A stretch of DNA of 64,000 bases, taken from NCBI RefSeq assembly GCF_001645125.1, contig NZ_LXKA01000338.1:62001-126000 (forward strand). Reading direction: 5' to 3'. The notes under the pieces were generated by a model. It made no database searches, had not been told where the DNA came from, and saw only the letters and a list, made by a program, of their open reading frames with translations. Position 1 is the first letter of the stretch. Each line of letters starts with the position of its first letter. The position numbers were made by a program, and so were the translations under genes. This DNA comes from Paraburkholderia ginsengiterrae. GTDB taxonomy: Bacteria > Pseudomonadota > Gammaproteobacteria > Burkholderiales > Burkholderiaceae. This document shows, one piece after another, positions 8,894-18,250 of the stretch.

Positions 8894-10050
8894 TGTACGT
8901 TGCCGTCAAAGGTGGAGAACGCGCGATCGAAGCATCGTGGCGCCTGCTCGACAAGGCGCGCCGCGGTGACCCGCGGCTGGCCGAGCTCAGCGTCGCGCAG
9001 ATTCGCGAACAATTGCGCCTCGCGGTCGCGCGGGTGATGACCGAAGGTTCAGTCTACGATGAAGAGCTCGCAGCGCTCGCGATCAAACAGGCTGCGGGCG
9101 ACCTCGTGGAATCGATCTTCCTGCTGCGCGCCTATCGCACCACGTTGCCGCGTTTCGGCTACACACAGCCGGTCGATACGGAGGCGATGCAGGTCGAGCG
9201 CCGCATTTCCGCGACCTTCAAGGACGTGCCCGGCGGGCAGTTGCTGGGCGCGACGTACGATTACACGCAGCGTCTGCTGGATTTCGCGTTGCTCGCCGAA
9301 GGGCATGCCGATGCCAACGACGGCGCCGGCACCGCAGCGGGCACAGCGCCAGTTCGAGCCGCCGCGGCCGCGACCGAAGCCATGCCGCGCGTCGTCTCCC
9401 TGCTCGACAAGGAAGGCCTGATCGAACAGGAGCGCCCCACGCCGGAGGCGCCCGAACCCGGCGACCTGTCGCGCGAGCCGCTCGCCTTCCCCGCGAGCCG
9501 CGCCACGCGCCTGCAGAATCTCGCCCGTGGAGACGAAGGTTTTCTGCTCGCCATGGGGTACGCCACGCAACGCGGCTACGCGCATTCGCACCCGTTCGCG
9601 GGCGAGATCCGTTTCGGCACGATTGCCGTTGAAATGGAACTCGACGAACTGGGCGAGGCTGTCGAAATCGGCGACATCGACATTACCGAATGCCAGATGA
9701 TCAACCAGTTCGCCGGCAGCAGCGCGGTGCCGCCCACCTTCACGCAGGGCTACGGCCTCGCGTTCGGCCACTCGGAGCGCAAGGCGATGGCCATGGCGCT
9801 CGTCGATCGCGCACAGCGCGCGGAAGAACTCGGCGAGACGCTCGGCTCGCCGACCCAGGACATCGAATTCATGCTCTCGCACAGCGACAATGTGGAAGCG
9901 TCCGGCTTCGTGCAGCATCTGAAGCTGCCCCACTACGTCGACTTTCAGGCGGAACTGGAACTCGTGCGCCGTTTGCGCGCGAGGCACGGCGAAGCGAGCG
10001 AAGGCGAAGGCATGGCGCAAGAACGGAACCAGCAGGAGCAGGCAGCATGA
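8893..10050 (+). CDS. phnI: C-P lyase core subunit PhnI
   Basis: A 385-residue subunit (E. coli PhnI is about 354). PhnI alone is a nucleosidase; with PhnG, PhnH and PhnL it makes ribose 1-phosphonate 5-triphosphate. Family segments include the MYVAVKGGERAI start, EGSVYDEELAALAIKQA and HSHPFAGEIR. The acidic Pro-rich stretch around residues 180-200 is a variable insert that partly explains the extra length. The start at the TGATG overlap with phnH is preferred to an upstream in-frame ATG inside phnH. The end overlaps phnJ by ATGA. Confidence 0.94.
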   Translation: MYVAVKGGERAIEASWRLLDKARRGDPRLAELSVAQIREQLRLAVARVMTEGSVYDEELAALAIKQAAGDLVESIFLLRAYRTTLPRFGYTQPVDTEAMQVERRISATFKDVPGGQLLGATYDYTQRLLDFALLAEGHADANDGAGTAAGTAPVRAAAAATEAMPRVVSLLDKEGLIEQERPTPEAPEPGDLSREPLAFPASRATRLQNLARGDEGFLLAMGYATQRGYAHSHPFAGEIRFGTIAVEMELDELGEAVEIGDIDITECQMINQFAGSSAVPPTFTQGYGLAFGHSERKAMAMALVDRAQRAEELGETLGSPTQDIEFMLSHSDNVEASGFVQHLKLPHYVDFQAELELVRRLRARHGEASEGEGMAQERNQQEQAA

Positions 10051-10982
10051 ACACGCCCGAAACATTGCCCGCAGCAACGCACGCCACCGCGTTCTACGAC
10101 AGCGCAGCGGACGGCTACAACTTCGCCTACCTCGACGAACAGACCAAGCGCATGCTGCGCCGCGCCTTGCTCAAGGCCGTCGCCGTGCCAGGCTATCAGG
10201 TGCCGTTCGCCTCGCGTGAAATGCCGTTGCCGTTCGGCTGGGGCACCGGCGGCATTCAGGTCACCGCGGCGATCATCGGCAAGAAAGATACGCTGAAGGT
10301 CATCGATCAGGGGTCCGACGAAACCACCAACGCCGTCAACATCCGCCGCTTCTTCGCGCGCACCACGGGCGTGGCGACCACCCGGCGCACGGTGGAGGCG
10401 ACCATTATCCAGACCCGTCACCGGATTCCCGAGGCGCCGCTCACCGACCGGCAGATTCTGGTCTATCAGGTGCCGATGCCCGAGCCGCTGTATCGCCTGG
10501 AACCTCGCGTCGCCGAATGCAAGAAGCTGCATGCGCTCGCCGACTACGGCCTGATCAGCGTGAAGCTCTACGAGGATATCGTCCACCACGGCAGCATCGC
10601 GACCACGTACGACTACCCGGTGATCGTCAACCATCGCTATCTGGCATCGCCCTCGCCGATTCCGAAGTTCGACAACCCGAAGATGCATATGAACCCCGCT
10701 CTGCAACTGTTCGGCGCGGGCCGCGAGCGGCGCATTCACGCGATTCCGCCATACACGCCGGTACGCAGTCTCGACTTCGACGATCATCCGTTCGAGGTGC
10801 AGAAGTGGCAGCACGCCTGCGCGCTGTGCGGATCGACGGAGAGCTTTCTCGACGAAATGATCGTCGACGACGCGGGCAAGCGCATGTTCGTCTGCTCGGA
10901 TAGCGACTATTGCCACGAACGCCGCGGCGACGAAGATGCCGAGTTGCCCTCGTACGAAGCACACCCTGGAGAGCCCGCATGA
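10047..10982 (+). CDS. phnJ: Carbon-phosphorus lyase PhnJ (radical SAM)
   Basis: A 311-residue enzyme that breaks the C-P bond of ribose 1-phosphonate 5-phosphate, releasing the alkane and a ribosyl cyclic phosphate. The four essential cysteines are all present with the known E. coli spacing: CALC at 258-261 and Cys283 (4Fe-4S ligands) and Cys289 (thiyl radical). The N-terminus is about 20-30 residues longer than in E. coli. It overlaps phnI and phnK by ATGA on each side. Confidence 0.96.
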   Translation: MNTPETLPAATHATAFYDSAADGYNFAYLDEQTKRMLRRALLKAVAVPGYQVPFASREMPLPFGWGTGGIQVTAAIIGKKDTLKVIDQGSDETTNAVNIRRFFARTTGVATTRRTVEATIIQTRHRIPEAPLTDRQILVYQVPMPEPLYRLEPRVAECKKLHALADYGLISVKLYEDIVHHGSIATTYDYPVIVNHRYLASPSPIPKFDNPKMHMNPALQLFGAGRERRIHAIPPYTPVRSLDFDDHPFEVQKWQHACALCGSTESFLDEMIVDDAGKRMFVCSDSDYCHERRGDEDAELPSYEAHPGEPA

Positions 10983-11749
10983 CGCCGCTTTTGAGCGCCC
11001 GTTCGCTCACCAAAACATATGGCGGCCGCAACGGCTGCAGAAACGTCAGCTTCGATCTGTACCCGGGCGAAGTGCTGTGCATTGTCGGCGAATCCGGCTC
11101 CGGCAAGACCACGCTCCTGAATACGCTGGCGCTGAAAACCGCGGCCGACAGCGGCTCGCTTCACTACACGGCCGCGCATGGCGACCGGCTCGATCTGCTC
11201 GCCCTGTCCGAACCGCGCCGCCGTTTGCTGATGCGTACCGAGTGGGGCTTCGTGCAGCAGAATCCGCGCGACGGACTGCGCAGCGGCGTCTCGGCCGGCG
11301 CGAATATCGGTGAACCGTTAATGGCCGTCGGTGCCCGCCACTACGGCAACATCCGCCATACCGCCACGCAGTGGATGGAACGCGTCGAACTCGATTCCTC
11401 GCGTATCGACGAATTTCCGGCGGCGTTTTCGGGCGGCATGCAGCAGCGCTTGCAGATCGCGCGAAATCTCGTGACCGGTCCGCGGCTCGTTTTCATGGAC
11501 GAACCTACCGCCGGCCTTGACGTTTCCGTGCAGGCACGCCTGCTCGATCTGCTGCGCACACTGACCTCCACGCTGCATCTGTCGGTGCTGATCGTCACGC
11601 ACGACATCGGCGTGGCGCGGCTGCTCGCGCACCGGCTGATGGTCATGCAAGGCGGTGAAGTGGTCGAGGCGGGGCTGACCGACCAGGTGCTCGACGATCC
11701 GCAGCACCCTTACACGCAAACGCTGGTTTCCTCGGTTCTGCCGGTTTGA
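10979..11749 (+). CDS. phnK: C-P lyase ABC-type subunit PhnK
   Basis: A 256-residue ABC ATPase that binds the PhnGHIJ core through PhnJ. It is not a transporter partner. The Walker A motif is GESGSGKTT, the signature is SGGMQQR, Walker B is LVFMDEP, and the switch His is in VTHDIG. It overlaps phnJ by ATGA, and phnL starts 8 nt after its stop. Confidence 0.94.
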   Translation: MTPLLSARSLTKTYGGRNGCRNVSFDLYPGEVLCIVGESGSGKTTLLNTLALKTAADSGSLHYTAAHGDRLDLLALSEPRRRLLMRTEWGFVQQNPRDGLRSGVSAGANIGEPLMAVGARHYGNIRHTATQWMERVELDSSRIDEFPAAFSGGMQQRLQIARNLVTGPRLVFMDEPTAGLDVSVQARLLDLLRTLTSTLHLSVLIVTHDIGVARLLAHRLMVMQGGEVVEAGLTDQVLDDPQHPYTQTLVSSVLPV

Positions 11750-11757
11750 GGCTCACA

Positions 11758-12522
11758 ATGCGATCCATTGAAACAAGCACTGAGGCGCGCGCCGGCGAGC
11801 GCGCGTTCATCGACAACGCGGCGCTGATGCTGCGCGCGGTCGGCATCGGCAAGACGTTTACTCTGCATGGCCAGGGCGGTGTGCAAATCGAAGCGCTCGC
11901 GGGCGTCTCGCTCGCGGTCGAGCGCGGCGAATGTGTAGTGCTGGTCGGGCCGTCGGGCGCGGGCAAGAGCACGCTGCTGCGCTGCCTGTACGGCAACTAC
12001 CTGGCGAGCACCGGCTCGATCGAGATCCGCGATGCGGCCGATGACGGCCGGCCCGTGTCGATCACCGGGGCTGAGCCGCGCGACGTGCTGCGCCTGCGGC
12101 GTGGCGTGGTCGGCTACGTGAGCCAGTTTCTGCGGGTGATTCCCCGCGTGCCGACGCTCACGCTCGTTGCCGAGCCGCTGCTCTCGCGCGGCGTGCCGGA
12201 AGACGAGGCGCGCGAGCGCGCCGCCGCGCTGCTGGCGCGCCTGAACGTGCCGGAACGGCTCTGGTCGCTCGCGCCCGCCACCTTCTCCGGCGGTGAACAG
12301 CAGCGCGTGAATATCGCGCGCGGCTTGATCGCGCAGCATCCGCTCTTGCTCCTCGACGAGCCGACGGCCTCGCTCGACGCCGAAAACCGCGATGTGGTCG
12401 CCGATCTGATCGTCGAGGCGCGCGAGCGCGGCGCGGCCATCGTCGGTATCTTTCACGATGAAGATACGCGCAACAAGGTGGCCACGCGCCGCCTCGAACT
12501 GAAACCGCCGCTGCGTCACTGA
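11758..12522 (+). CDS. phnL: C-P lyase ABC-type subunit PhnL
   Basis: A 254-residue ABC ATPase required for forming alpha-D-ribose 1-phosphonate 5-triphosphate. Walker A GPSGAGKST, signature FSGGEQQR, Walker B LLLLDEP and a switch His in IFHDEDT are present. It has an extra N-terminal tail of about 20 residues before the first strand. The ATG at 11758 is chosen; it follows phnK closely, so the two are co-transcribed. Confidence 0.93.
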   Translation: MRSIETSTEARAGERAFIDNAALMLRAVGIGKTFTLHGQGGVQIEALAGVSLAVERGECVVLVGPSGAGKSTLLRCLYGNYLASTGSIEIRDAADDGRPVSITGAEPRDVLRLRRGVVGYVSQFLRVIPRVPTLTLVAEPLLSRGVPEDEARERAAALLARLNVPERLWSLAPATFSGGEQQRVNIARGLIAQHPLLLLDEPTASLDAENRDVVADLIVEARERGAAIVGIFHDEDTRNKVATRRLELKPPLRH

Positions 12523-12611
12523 TTGACACGAACCGGCACTACACTGACGCATGCGGCGCCAGTGCGGAACTACCCACACTATTCAGGTCTGACTGACTAC
12601 GGAGCAAGTCG

Positions 12612-13745
12612 ATGTTGATCAGGAACGCTCGCGTCGTGACGCGAGACGAAGTATTCACCGGCGTGGTACGTATCGAAGACGGCGTGATCCGCGACCTCGA
12701 GCGCGGCACGACCTCCGCGCGCGAAGCGGAGGATTGGGACGGCGACTATCTGTTGCCCGGCCTGATCGAACTGCACACGGACAACCTCGAAAAGCATCTC
12801 GCGCCACGCCCCGGCGTGCTGTGGAATACGGATGCCGCCTTTGTGATTCACGACGCACAGGTGGCCGCGGCCGGCATCACCACCGTGTTCGACGCGCTCG
12901 CCATCGGCTCGCGCTCGAATGTGGGCTTGCGTGGCCGCGATCTGCAAACCCAATGCGCCGAAGCGCTCACGCGGTTCTCCGAGCGCAAACTGCTGCGTGC
13001 CGAGCATTTTTTGCATCTGCGCTGCGAAATCGCCACCGCCGACGTGGTGGAAGTGTTCGATTCGTTGTGCGCGCACCCGCTGTTGCGGCTCGCGTCGGTC
13101 ATGGATCACACGCCCGGTCAGCGTCAGTGGCACGACCGCGAGCAATGGCGCCGCTTCCAGGAGCGCAACGGCAAGCTGAGCGACGAACACGTCGCGACCG
13201 CGCTGGCCGAACTGTCGGTCGAGCAGGCCCGTTACGCCGACGCGCACCGGCGCGAGATCGTCACGCGCTGCAACCGGCTCGGCATCCCTGTCGCCAGCCA
13301 CGACGACACGCTGATCGAGCACGTCGAACAGGCCAAGGCGGAAGGCATCGTGCTGGCCGAATTTCCGACCACCCGCGTGGCCGCCGAGACCGCGCGCGAG
13401 CACGGCATTTCGACCATCATGGGCGCGCCGAATATCGTGCGCGGCGGCTCGCATTCGGGCAACGTGTCCGCGCTCGAACTCGCGAAAGCCGGTTTGCTGG
13501 ATATTCTGTCGTCGGATTACGTGCCGTCGAGCCTGATGACCGCCGTGTTCGAACTCGTCGCGAAAGCCGGCTGGACGCTGCCGCGCGCCATGGCGACGGT
13601 GTCCGCCGAACCGGCGCGCACGGCCGGCCTGCACGACCGCGGCGCAATCGAACCGGGCTTGCGCGCGGACTTCGTGCGCGTGACGATGCTCGACACGCTG
13701 CCGGTGCCGCGCGCGACGTATCGCAGCGGGACACGGATCGTTTAA
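12612..13745 (+). CDS. phnM: Alpha-D-ribose 1-methylphosphonate 5-triphosphate diphosphatase PhnM
   Basis: A 377-residue amidohydrolase-fold enzyme that removes pyrophosphate from ribose 1-phosphonate 5-triphosphate to give the PhnJ substrate. The metal-binding ELHTDN motif (around residue 53) and the MDHTPGQRQ and SHDDT motifs are clear. It starts 89 nt after phnL with an ACGGAG site and is probably the last gene of the operon. No phnO, phnP or phnCDE transporter gene follows in the window. Confidence 0.95.
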   Translation: MLIRNARVVTRDEVFTGVVRIEDGVIRDLERGTTSAREAEDWDGDYLLPGLIELHTDNLEKHLAPRPGVLWNTDAAFVIHDAQVAAAGITTVFDALAIGSRSNVGLRGRDLQTQCAEALTRFSERKLLRAEHFLHLRCEIATADVVEVFDSLCAHPLLRLASVMDHTPGQRQWHDREQWRRFQERNGKLSDEHVATALAELSVEQARYADAHRREIVTRCNRLGIPVASHDDTLIEHVEQAKAEGIVLAEFPTTRVAAETAREHGISTIMGAPNIVRGGSHSGNVSALELAKAGLLDILSSDYVPSSLMTAVFELVAKAGWTLPRAMATVSAEPARTAGLHDRGAIEPGLRADFVRVTMLDTLPVPRATYRSGTRIV

Positions 13746-13815
13746 GAAGGAATTGATTGCCTGCTGATTGCCTGGTGATTGCTTGCAGGACGCGTGACCC
13801 GTCATGCCCGTCTGA

Positions 13816-14262
13816 TCAGCGGGCGGACGGCAACTGCCCCCACGCTACCAGCACGTGCTGAATCCCGCGCGCGTAGGCGTCGCGTTCTCTCGGCGTCTCC
13901 GAGTGGTATGCCCCGATCGCACGCCACGTGTTGCCGTGCTTGACCATCTTCTGTTTCAGCAGCCACGCGGCGACGTACACGTTCACACAAGGATCGGTCA
14001 GCGCGCGGTGCGGCACCCCCTCGCGCGCCAGATCGCCGAAGTGAATCGAATTGATCTGCAACTGACCGACGTCGATCGAGCCGTTGGCGTTCTGCCGGAT
14101 CGCGCTCGCATCGCCCTTCGATTCGTACCAGGCGAGCGCGCGCAGCACCCACGGGTTGACACCCTGATAAGCCGCGGCTTCGTTAAAGCAGTCGTCGGCC
14201 GCTTGCGCGATCCCGCACACCGATAGGCAGGCGAGCGCCGTGAGGAGAACTTTCAAGGACAT
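13816..14262 (-). CDS. Periplasmic lytic transglycosylase (SLT fold, IagB/IpgF type)
   Basis: A 148-residue exported muramidase. A signal peptide ends near GIAQA-ADD. The SLT domain has the catalytic Glu47 in YESKG and a GQLQIN-type motif. Small SLT proteins of this kind open peptidoglycan locally for secretion or pilus machines. It is the last of three leftward small exported-protein genes; the role of the group is unknown. Confidence 0.88.
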   Translation of the reverse strand: MSLKVLLTALACLSVCGIAQAADDCFNEAAAYQGVNPWVLRALAWYESKGDASAIRQNANGSIDVGQLQINSIHFGDLAREGVPHRALTDPCVNVYVAAWLLKQKMVKHGNTWRAIGAYHSETPRERDAYARGIQHVLVAWGQLPSAR

Positions 14263-14319
14263 GATTCATCCTTTCGCTTGTCAGCGTTAAAGGCGGCGAA
14301 CGCCAGGCCGCCAGCGGGG

Positions 14320-14676
14320 TTATTTGGCCAACGCCTGATCGATCTGCCGCTGCACGGTGTCGAGATAGGCATGCGAGGCGTCGGATACGACGATCCGCAC
14401 GACCGGGCTCGGCGGACTTCTGCGCTCCTGAACCTGAGCCGTCCCATGCCATTTCTTGCGGTGCGAAGCAGGTTTCAACGGCAAGTCGTCATCACCTGCG
14501 CTCGGCGGCGGCAGCATCGCGAGCGACGGCAACGGCGGATAAACCTTGTCCGGCGCGGCGGGAATCGCGCTCGCGGATTGCAGATCCGCGCCAGGCTGAC
14601 CGGCGAAGACCGGGGTGCTCAGGAGCATGGCCAGCGCCAGCATAGTGATTCGCATCGTCACCGCTCTCTCCTTCAT
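14320..14676 (-). CDS. Small exported protein of unknown function
   Basis: A 118-residue protein with a signal peptide (ending near PVFAGQ), a Pro-rich middle, a basic patch (HRKK) and a C-terminal helix. The ATG at 14676 overlaps the stop of the upstream lipoprotein gene (ATGA). A second ATG at 14655 follows GGAGAG and starts the hydrophobic core directly, so the true start is not settled. The surrounding SLT enzyme suggests envelope work, which is inference. Confidence 0.65.
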   Translation of the reverse strand: MKERAVTMRITMLALAMLLSTPVFAGQPGADLQSASAIPAAPDKVYPPLPSLAMLPPPSAGDDDLPLKPASHRKKWHGTAQVQERRSPPSPVVRIVVSDASHAYLDTVQRQIDQALAK

Positions 14677-15038
14677 TGAACCGTCCTGATCGACACGCTA
14701 TACGGCTGGCCCAATCCGGCAGTCCGATTCTCGAAGTTCACCCGGGCCGTGCGCTGCGCGGGCACGCCCTTCCATACCGCCTGATTCAGATACGCAAAGT
14801 CCTGCCCCAGCGCGGTGACGAGCACGACGGTGGATTGCGGCTGCGCGGCAGCCAGCGCCCCGGCCTTGGCGAGCACGGCGGTGAGTTGCGGATCGCGCGC
14901 GCCGAGCGCGTCGGGCGGAATCTCGAAGCTGATCACCTCGTTCGGCGCCTTGCTCGTCTGAGCCGCGGGCGGCGGAGGCATCTGGGCACAGCCGGCGAAC
15001 ACCAGCACCGCTGCCAACAAACACACCTGTCGCTTCAC
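14673..15038 (-). CDS. Small lipoprotein of unknown function
   Basis: A 121-residue lipoprotein with a clean lipobox (VFAGC) at residues 13-17, a Pro-rich linker and a compact domain of about 80 residues. The ATG overlap with the next gene suggests that the lipoprotein, the exported protein and the lytic transglycosylase are made together. The family was not recognised. Confidence 0.7.
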   Translation of the reverse strand: MKRQVCLLAAVLVFAGCAQMPPPPAAQTSKAPNEVISFEIPPDALGARDPQLTAVLAKAGALAAAQPQSTVVLVTALGQDFAYLNQAVWKGVPAQRTARVNFENRTAGLGQPYSVSIRTVQ

Positions 15039-15299
15039 GAAAGTCTCCCGTCAATTTCGTCGCTATAGCGAGGTTTTCGGCAGGCCGGCAGGAAAAGTTG
15101 ATATGGCGGAAACGCTTCACAGCAAATCAAAAATACTTGCCTCAAGATCGGCGCAAACGATTGCTTCGGCGCTCGCCAACGCGGCGATCGAGGCAAAGTT
15201 GTCTCGCGATTTTTGTCAGACAAAATGAGTATGGCGGCATTTCCCGAAAGCCTTTCACAAGCATCCAGAAAGCCGTCAGCAAAGAATGAAGGCGTGGCG

Positions 15300-17117
15300 T
15301 CAGGCCGTCGGTTCGGCCTCGCGGCCCGCTGTTGCACCCTCGCCGGCTCGCGCCCTTTCGGCCTGCTCGGCTTGCTCCCTCCGGCGCGCTTCCAGTACAT
15401 CGTGGTAGCGCAGATAGGCACTGCGTCCATCCGCTTTAGCCGCGTACATCGCCGCGTCGGCGTTGAGCAGCAGTTCCTCGGCCGTGCCGCTATCGTCCGG
15501 AAACTGGCTGATGCCGATACTCGCGCCCACCGTCATGCTTTGTCCGTCCACGCTCAGCTCTTCGTTCAACGCATTCACGACGCGCGCGGCAATCGCCGAT
15601 GCCCCGTCAGCTGAGCGCTGCCCCTCGATCAAGACGATGAACTCGTCGCCGCCGAGCCGCGCCACCACGTCGGCGGAACTCAGCACCTGCTTCAGGCGGC
15701 GCGCCACCGCGACGAGCACCTTGTCGCCAATGGCATGGCCGAACTGGTCGTTGATCTGCTTGAAGCGATCCAGGTCGACGAACAGCACGGCCAGCCCCTC
15801 CTGACGCTGCGTCGCTTCTTCGATCGCGCGTTCCAGCTTCTCCAGGAACAGCACACGGTTCGGCAGTTCGGTCAGGGCGTCGTGCGTGGCGAGATGCGCG
15901 AGCTCACGCTGCTTGGTATGCAGCGCGTCCATTTGCAGCCTGATTTCGCGGCGCAAACGGTCGAAGCAGCGTGCCAGCAAGCCGATCTCGTCGGTGCGAT
16001 CGAGCGGCAGCGTTTCCATGGCGTGCCCGGCGAACAGATGCGTTGCCGCATACGCGAGACTGTGCAGCGGTTTGGTCAGGGCGCGCGCGAACAGGATCGC
16101 GAGGAACAGCGCGAGCACGCTGAAGACCAGCACCATGCGCACGATCCGGTTGCCGAGCAGCGTCGCGCCGGACAGCACGTCGTCGAGCGGCCTGGCCAGA
16201 CCGATGACGATAAAGCGATTGCCTTCCGAATCGCCAAACGGCCTGCGCACGAACGCGAGCACCTGACCGGCCGCCTGCTTCGGACGGGCGAGGCCATTCA
16301 CCCGCACCTCGCTTTGCACCTGCGCGAAGAGCGGTTTGGTGACGGAAAAACTGTCCTGCATCAGCACGCGCCGGCCCCGATCGAAACCGAACGCTTTCGA
16401 GGCGTCGGGATGCACGAGGAAATCGCCCCACTCGTTGGCCAGATAGACCCGGTAGTCGCTCGGCAAATCGTTCTGCAGGCGCTTGAACAAGCCCTCGAGA
16501 TCAATGTCGATCACGACGACGCCGACCACCGCCCCCTGGGCGTTCGACACCGGTGTGCCGAGCCGCAGCGTCGGCTTGCCCTCGGCGGCATGCGTGCCGT
16601 ACTCGTGATTGACCGCGATCGGCGAGGTGTAAATACGGCCGGGCGAAAACGTCAGCGTATCGAATACATAGGCAAACTGACCTTTTTCCTGCAGATTGTC
16701 CCCTTTGACGCGCACGAGGCCGTCCGCGTCGCGATCGAAGCGCACCAGTTCGAGTCCGTGGTGCTCACGTGTAATCAGGCGGATTTGCAGGTACTCGGGG
16801 TGGTGCACCATGAAACTGGAATATACGTTGGCCAACTGCTCGCGCGCGGAGTTCCGACGCAGGCCGTCGTCGGATTGCGCAACCTCCGCCGTGGACGGCA
16901 AGCTCGCGAGCACCAGCGCATCGGCGCCGACATCGTCGATCGACGTGGAAAAGCGTTGGCCCAGCAGTTCCGTCGACGTGAGCAGGCTGAGCTCGGCCTC
17001 GTTCACGAGCATGTTGCGATTGGCGCGATACGCGTAATAACCGGTCGCACCGGACGCGATCACGCCGATGCACGCGAGCAGCAGCGACAGTTTGACGGTC
17101 AGGCCAGGACGTATCAT
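15300..17117 (-). CDS. Membrane sensor diguanylate cyclase (dCACHE-HAMP-GGDEF)
   Basis: A 605-residue sensor. A membrane segment at about 9-30, a large periplasmic double-CACHE-like domain (about 31-320), a second membrane segment (about 324-347), a HAMP region and a C-terminal GGDEF domain with intact GGDEF near 489 are visible. The position of the inhibitory RxxD site reads SSAD, so product inhibition through the I-site is probably missing. The ATG overlaps the stop of the PotD-like gene (ATGA); a 65-residue upstream extension of the frame is rejected. The binding protein may present its ligand to this sensor. Confidence 0.9.
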   Translation of the reverse strand: MIRPGLTVKLSLLLACIGVIASGATGYYAYRANRNMLVNEAELSLLTSTELLGQRFSTSIDDVGADALVLASLPSTAEVAQSDDGLRRNSAREQLANVYSSFMVHHPEYLQIRLITREHHGLELVRFDRDADGLVRVKGDNLQEKGQFAYVFDTLTFSPGRIYTSPIAVNHEYGTHAAEGKPTLRLGTPVSNAQGAVVGVVVIDIDLEGLFKRLQNDLPSDYRVYLANEWGDFLVHPDASKAFGFDRGRRVLMQDSFSVTKPLFAQVQSEVRVNGLARPKQAAGQVLAFVRRPFGDSEGNRFIVIGLARPLDDVLSGATLLGNRIVRMVLVFSVLALFLAILFARALTKPLHSLAYAATHLFAGHAMETLPLDRTDEIGLLARCFDRLRREIRLQMDALHTKQRELAHLATHDALTELPNRVLFLEKLERAIEEATQRQEGLAVLFVDLDRFKQINDQFGHAIGDKVLVAVARRLKQVLSSADVVARLGGDEFIVLIEGQRSADGASAIAARVVNALNEELSVDGQSMTVGASIGISQFPDDSGTAEELLLNADAAMYAAKADGRSAYLRYHDVLEARRREQAEQAERARAGEGATAGREAEPTA

Positions 17118-18250
17118 CAAAAGCGCTCCGACCGGTCCCCGGACACGATTCGGGCCCACAGGTCCTCGCGCCGCTGAATATCCTCTACCGGGCCAATCCA
17201 CACGATGTGCGCGTTGCCGCTGTTGTCGCCGGGCTCGGTCAGCGTGTTGGCGAGTCCCTGGCGTTGCGTCAGCAACCCGCTGACATCCGGCTCGATCATG
17301 TAGTTGATCCACGCGAGAGCGAGCGGGCGGTTAGCGGACGCGCGCGTCATCGACCAGCAGTCGAGCCATGCGAGCACACCTTCGTCGGGAATCACGTAGC
17401 CCACGTCGGCGCCCGCGCGGCGCAGCAATTCGACCTGCTGGGTGCCATAGTTGCCGAACATCAAGGCAACGTTATGCTGGATGAAAAACGCGGTCGCTTC
17501 CTCGGGCAACGTGTAATAGGTCAACAGATTGCGGCGCAGTTCGACGAGCTTGTGGGCGATCGTGCGCATCTGCGCGGCACCGAGCTGAAACGGATGGGGA
17601 TAGCCCAGCGCCAGCGCGGTGAATGAGAAATTGTGCTGCGCGCTATTGAAATCGAGCACCTTGCCGCGGTAGCGGGGATTCCACAGCTCGCGCATCGAGC
17701 GCGGCGCGACGGGGATCTGCTTGCGGTCGTAGATCAGACCCATCGACGAATAGGTGAAAGGAATGGCGTACGTGTCGCCGCCCGACGTGATGCCGCCAAT
17801 CGACTCACGCGCCTGAAACCGCGGCAACTGTTTTTTCGTGTTCGGCAGGCTGGCGAGATCGAGCGGCGCCAGCAGATGCGCCTGCGTATAGCGCTGGATT
17901 TCAGCGGTGTTGGCGGCGAGCACGTCGAACGGCGGCGACGCGTCGGCATGCATCTGGGCCCACAACGCTTCATCGGAATCGACCAGCGTGACTTCCACCT
18001 TGGCCTTGTAACGCGCCTCGAAAGTCTTCACGACGTCGGCGTCCGCATAACCGGGCCAGGCCAGCACACGCAGGACGTTGTCACCGGCTTTGACCGGCGC
18101 GGTCAAACCAAGACCCAAACAGAAAATCGCGCCAATCAACAATGTCAAATATTCTGAAGCAACGCGGCGGTGCGCTAAATAGGCACGCCTGAAGACGGCT
18201 GCGACGCATGCACGAAAGAATCGTTTACAACGGCGTGTTTCATCTGCCAT
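17117..18250 (-). CDS. PotD/PotF-like periplasmic substrate-binding protein
   Basis: About 377 residues. An unusually long basic N-terminus precedes a hydrophobic signal segment ending near APVKAGD, and then a spermidine/putrescine-type solute-binding fold begins with VLRVLAWPGY. Tryptophan- and acid-rich segments resemble those that line polyamine sites, but the ligand is unknown. No ABC permease or ATPase genes are adjacent. Instead the stop overlaps the start of a membrane diguanylate cyclase. The start is uncertain: several Met codons precede the signal and none has a good ribosome site; 18250 is a working choice. Confidence 0.82.
   Translation of the reverse strand: MADETRRCKRFFRACVAAVFRRAYLAHRRVASEYLTLLIGAIFCLGLGLTAPVKAGDNVLRVLAWPGYADADVVKTFEARYKAKVEVTLVDSDEALWAQMHADASPPFDVLAANTAEIQRYTQAHLLAPLDLASLPNTKKQLPRFQARESIGGITSGGDTYAIPFTYSSMGLIYDRKQIPVAPRSMRELWNPRYRGKVLDFNSAQHNFSFTALALGYPHPFQLGAAQMRTIAHKLVELRRNLLTYYTLPEEATAFFIQHNVALMFGNYGTQQVELLRRAGADVGYVIPDEGVLAWLDCWSMTRASANRPLALAWINYMIEPDVSGLLTQRQGLANTLTEPGDNSGNAHIVWIGPVEDIQRREDLWARIVSGDRSERF

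Noticed and set aside
12597-13805. A 402-codon leftward open frame over phnM
   Set aside because: PhnM on the plus strand has all family motifs; the antisense frame has no recognisable domain.
15211-15225. Small hairpin ttttgtc-a-gacaaaa as a terminator for the diguanylate cyclase
   Set aside because: The stem is only 7 AT-rich pairs, with no clear functional context.
15735-17177. A 480-codon rightward open frame
   Set aside because: It is the mirror of the diguanylate cyclase gene, with Arg/His/Gln-rich low-quality sequence.
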